DNA from: CAYWNK01 sp047639615
GTDB taxonomy: Bacteria; Planctomycetota; UBA1135; GCA-002686595
NCBI GenBank assembly: GCA_047639615.1
Contig: JBLIOL010000286.1
Span: forward strand, 1-7,146
Direction of reading: 5' to 3'
Length of the DNA: 7,146 bases
The notes under the pieces were generated by a model. The model was given only the letters and a program-made list of their open reading frames with translations. It was not told where the DNA came from and searched no databases. This document shows, piece after piece, positions 5,311-7,146 of the stretch. Every line of letters starts with the position of its first letter. Positions within the stretch are counted from its first letter, which is position 1. The position numbers were made by a program, and so were the translations under genes.

Positions 5311-6684
5311 ATGACCGAACCGAAAATCGTGCGCGTGGCCAATGGCCAAGGCTTTTGGGGCGACTCCATCCTGGGCCCGGTGCGGCTCCTGGAAGAAGGG
5401 CCCCTGGACTATCTGACCCTCGACTATCTAGCCGAGGTGACCATGAGCATCATGCAGAAGCTGCGCACGCGGAAGCCCGAGATGGGCTACGCGACCGACT
5501 TCGTGCAGCTCATCGATAGGGTCTGGCCCACGATCAAGGACGACAAGGTGCGGATCGTGGCCAACGCCGGTGGAGTGAACCCGCACGCCTGCAAGGACGC
5601 GGTGCTCAAGGTGCTCGCGGCACACGGCGCACACGATGTGAAGGTCGCCGTGGTGGAAGGCGATGATATCCTCGACGACTTGGACGGGATCATGTCCAAG
5701 GGCGAGGAGTTCAAGAACATGGACACCGGCGCGCCGCTCTCGAGCGTGCGCGACACGGTCACCAGCGCCAACGTCTACCTGGGCGCCTTCCCCATCGCGG
5801 AAGCGCTCGACCAAGGCGCGCGCATCGTCATCACCGGACGCGGCACGGACCCGGGCCTTGTGATCGGCCCGTTGATCCACGAGTTCGGCTGGGGCCCCGA
5901 AGACTGGGACAAGCTCGCCGCCGGCACCGTCGCCGGCCACATCCTCGAGTGCGGCGCCCAATGCACCGGCGGCAACTACACCGACTGGCGCGAGATCCCG
6001 AACCTGGCCATGGTGGGCTACCCCATCGTCGAGGCTTCGGCCGACGGCAGCTTCGTGGTGACCAAGCACGAAGGCACCGGCGGCAAGGTCAGCCGCGACA
6101 CCGTGGCCCATCAACTGGCCTACGAGATGGGCGATCCCGGCGCGTACCTCACACCCGATGTGATCGCTGACTTCACCAGTTTCAAGATCGAAGACGAGGG
6201 TGACGACCGCGTGCGCATCAGCGGTGTGACCGGCACCCCGGCCACCCCCACCTACAAGGTCTCCATGTCCTACGCGGACGGCTGGAAGAGCACGGGTCAA
6301 CTCACGGTTTGCGGACCCGACGCTTTGGAGAAAGCCAAGCTCTGCGCCGAGATCGTCTGGGCGCGCCTGGCCCACGACGGCTACGAGTACTCCGCAGAGG
6401 AGCGCATGGTCGAGTTCGTCGGCGCCGGCGTATGCCACGCTGGCATCGACGGCGGCACCGATGCAGACCCCGCCGAAGTGGTGCTGCGCATGGGCGTCAA
6501 AGGCCATGATAAGGCCAAGATCGCCCGCTTCGGCCCGGAACTCGTGCCGCTCGTCACCAGCGGCCCCCCGGGCGTCACCGGCTTCGCCGGCGGCCGCCCC
6601 AAGGCCACCGAAATCATCGGCTACTGGCCCGCCTTGATGAACAAGGACAAGGTCACCCCCAAGGTCAGCGTCTTCTCTTCCTAG
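5311..6684 (+). CDS. atuA: AtuA-family (DUF1446) acyl-CoA catabolism-associated protein
   Basis: The 457-residue protein matches the DUF1446/AtuA family over its full length. Signature segments are NGQGFWGDS (11-19), GPLDYLTLDYLAE (30-42), KPEMGYATDF (55-64), IVANAGGVNPHAC (82-94), VITGRGTDPGLVIGPL (173-188), GHILECGAQCTGGNYTDW (209-226), EGTGGKVS (254-261) and PPGVTGFAGGRP (419-430). There is no signal peptide, so it is cytosolic. AtuA is named from the Pseudomonas acyclic-terpene (citronellol/geraniol) cluster and accompanies acyl-CoA carboxylases and hydratases in many bacteria; its reaction is not established. The protein ends before the ferredoxin-fold domain that longer homologues carry; that domain is the next gene. 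The ATG has only a weak GGA nearby. The 72-base spacer to pcp carries two small dyads. Whether the substrate is a terpene cannot be judged, since no carboxylase is in view. Confidence 0.92.
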   Translation: MTEPKIVRVANGQGFWGDSILGPVRLLEEGPLDYLTLDYLAEVTMSIMQKLRTRKPEMGYATDFVQLIDRVWPTIKDDKVRIVANAGGVNPHACKDAVLKVLAAHGAHDVKVAVVEGDDILDDLDGIMSKGEEFKNMDTGAPLSSVRDTVTSANVYLGAFPIAEALDQGARIVITGRGTDPGLVIGPLIHEFGWGPEDWDKLAAGTVAGHILECGAQCTGGNYTDWREIPNLAMVGYPIVEASADGSFVVTKHEGTGGKVSRDTVAHQLAYEMGDPGAYLTPDVIADFTSFKIEDEGDDRVRISGVTGTPATPTYKVSMSYADGWKSTGQLTVCGPDALEKAKLCAEIVWARLAHDGYEYSAEERMVEFVGAGVCHAGIDGGTDADPAEVVLRMGVKGHDKAKIARFGPELVPLVTSGPPGVTGFAGGRPKATEIIGYWPALMNKDKVTPKVSVFSS

Positions 6685-6686
6685 CC

Positions 6687-7055
6687 ATGCCTACCGTACT
6701 TCTCTCACGCATTGCCCAAGCCCGTTCCGGCGACAAGGGCGAGGGCTCGAACGCGGGCATCATCGCACGCTCCGACGAGGCCTTTGTCTTCCTCGAAGCG
6801 GAACTGACCGAGGAGCGCGTCCAGCGCCACTTGTCCCAGATCAACAAGGGCGCCGTTACGCGCTACAGCGCGGCCAATATGCGCGTGCTCAACTTCCTGC
6901 TCGAGGATTCCCTGGGCGGCGGCGGTTCAGCCTCGCTGCTCACGGATGCCCAGGGCAAGACCCACGGCTTGGCGCTCCTGCGCATGGAGCTCGACGTGCC
7001 CGAAGCGGTTCTGGCAGCAACCCCCGCAGCTACCCACGAGAGTGGCAAGGCCTAG
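6687..7055 (+). CDS. AtuA-like ferredoxin-fold domain protein
   Basis: This 122-residue protein begins VLLSRIAQARSGDKGEGSNA (4-23), the hallmark of the small domain at the C-terminus of longer AtuA proteins (AtuA-like ferredoxin-fold). RYSAANMRVLNFLLEDSLGGGGSASL (59-84) is the second conserved block, and a short Ala-rich tail ends the protein. There are no Cys residues, so despite the fold name it cannot bind an iron-sulphur cluster. It lies 2 bases after the AtuA stop in a different frame and lacks a Shine-Dalgarno, suggesting translational coupling. Together the two products total 579 residues, about the size I recall for fused AtuA. It probably binds AtuA as a subunit; its biochemical role is unknown. 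Confidence 0.85.
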   Translation: MPTVLLSRIAQARSGDKGEGSNAGIIARSDEAFVFLEAELTEERVQRHLSQINKGAVTRYSAANMRVLNFLLEDSLGGGGSASLLTDAQGKTHGLALLRMELDVPEAVLAATPAATHESGKA

Positions 7056-7061
7056 GCCAGC

Positions 7062-7146
7062 GTGGACGTCCTCCTCGAACTGGCCGAGAAGGCCCGACGC
7101 CTCAACCGGCGCATCGTCTTCCCCGAATCCCAGGACGAGCGCGTGG
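7062..7146 (+). CDS. pta: Phosphate acetyl/butyryltransferase, N-terminal fragment
   Basis: Only 28 codons are in the window; the gene continues past the right edge. From the GTG at 7062 the product reads MDVLLELAEKARRLN and then RRIVFPESQDERV, the N-terminal signature of the short (PTA_PTB) phosphotransacetylase family. These enzymes interconvert acyl-CoA and acyl-phosphate. The previous gene's TAG stop is in the same frame 9 bases upstream, so GTG 7062 is the only usable start before the conserved region. The 6-base gap makes it the third gene of the atuA operon. AAGG at 7047-7050 is too distant to be a good ribosome site. Acetyl versus butyryl specificity cannot be decided from this fragment; an acetate or butyrate kinase may follow. 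Confidence 0.85.
   Translation, partial: MDVLLELAEKARRLNRRIVFPESQDERV

Noticed and set aside
5428..6507. A 359-codon minus-strand open frame opposite atuA
   Set aside because: It mirrors the strong G/C third-position bias of atuA; its product is Val/Ala/His-rich with no recognisable motif, while the plus-strand protein matches DUF1446 throughout.
6682..6689. AtuA split as a frameshift pseudogene or sequencing error
   Set aside because: The upstream protein ends naturally in KVSVFSS, and the downstream gene begins with an ATG exactly at the domain edge; both frames are clean, so two real genes are more likely.
1..7146. CRISPR array, tRNA/rRNA, insertion sequence, toxin-antitoxin or defence system
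   Set aside because: No regularly spaced direct repeats, no cloverleaf-like segment, no transposase or nuclease motifs and no small gene pair were seen on either strand.

Overview
The window is high-GC bacterial DNA. It most likely comes from a deep-branching, Poly30/Saltatorellus-like member of the Planctomycetota. Two things point there: the secreted FG-GAP protein ends in a Cys-framed domain that I associate with large Planctomycetota gene families, and almost no gene has a Shine-Dalgarno site. This placement is inference from remembered family features, not a search. I found no tRNA, rRNA, CRISPR array, transposase or phage gene.

Layout. (1) Positions 1-482, minus strand: the N-terminal 160 codons of a DUF1295 / steroid 5-alpha-reductase-like membrane protein that runs off the left edge. 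(2) Positions 483-676: an AT-richer divergent spacer with candidate promoters. (3) Positions 677-1750, plus strand: an exported or membrane-anchored serine alpha/beta hydrolase with an intact Ser-Asp-His triad. (4) Positions 1751-1888: a non-coding gap with a nested inverted repeat, then a class I SAM methyltransferase at 1889-2713 that ends at a textbook intrinsic terminator (2751-2798). (5) Positions 2897-4516: a secreted protein with exactly seven FG-GAP repeats of 51-56 residues, probably one closed beta-propeller, plus the C-terminal domain. (6) Positions 4517-4665: a short convergent spacer. (7) Positions 4666-5238, minus strand: pyroglutamyl-peptidase I (pcp) with its Glu/Cys/His catalytic residues. 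(8) From 5311 to the right edge, plus strand: a tight operon of AtuA/DUF1446 (457 aa), an AtuA-like ferredoxin-fold protein (122 aa, 2-bp gap), and the start of a phosphate acetyl/butyryltransferase (6-bp gap).

How the genes relate. The clearest functional unit is the right-hand operon. AtuA-family proteins occur in acyclic-terpene and branched acyl-CoA catabolic clusters. A following phosphotransacetylase would convert acyl-CoA to acyl-phosphate, giving a plausible route from carbon-skeleton breakdown to ATP. The AtuA body and its ferredoxin-fold domain, which I recall as fused in longer homologues, are separate genes here. The left half looks like independent housekeeping or accessory genes with no evident shared pathway.

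I see no convincing undescribed defence or mobile system. The most interesting items are the self-closing seven-blade propeller with its C-terminal domain, the split AtuA genes with pta, the paired dyads between pcp and atuA, and the near-absence of ribosome binding sites.
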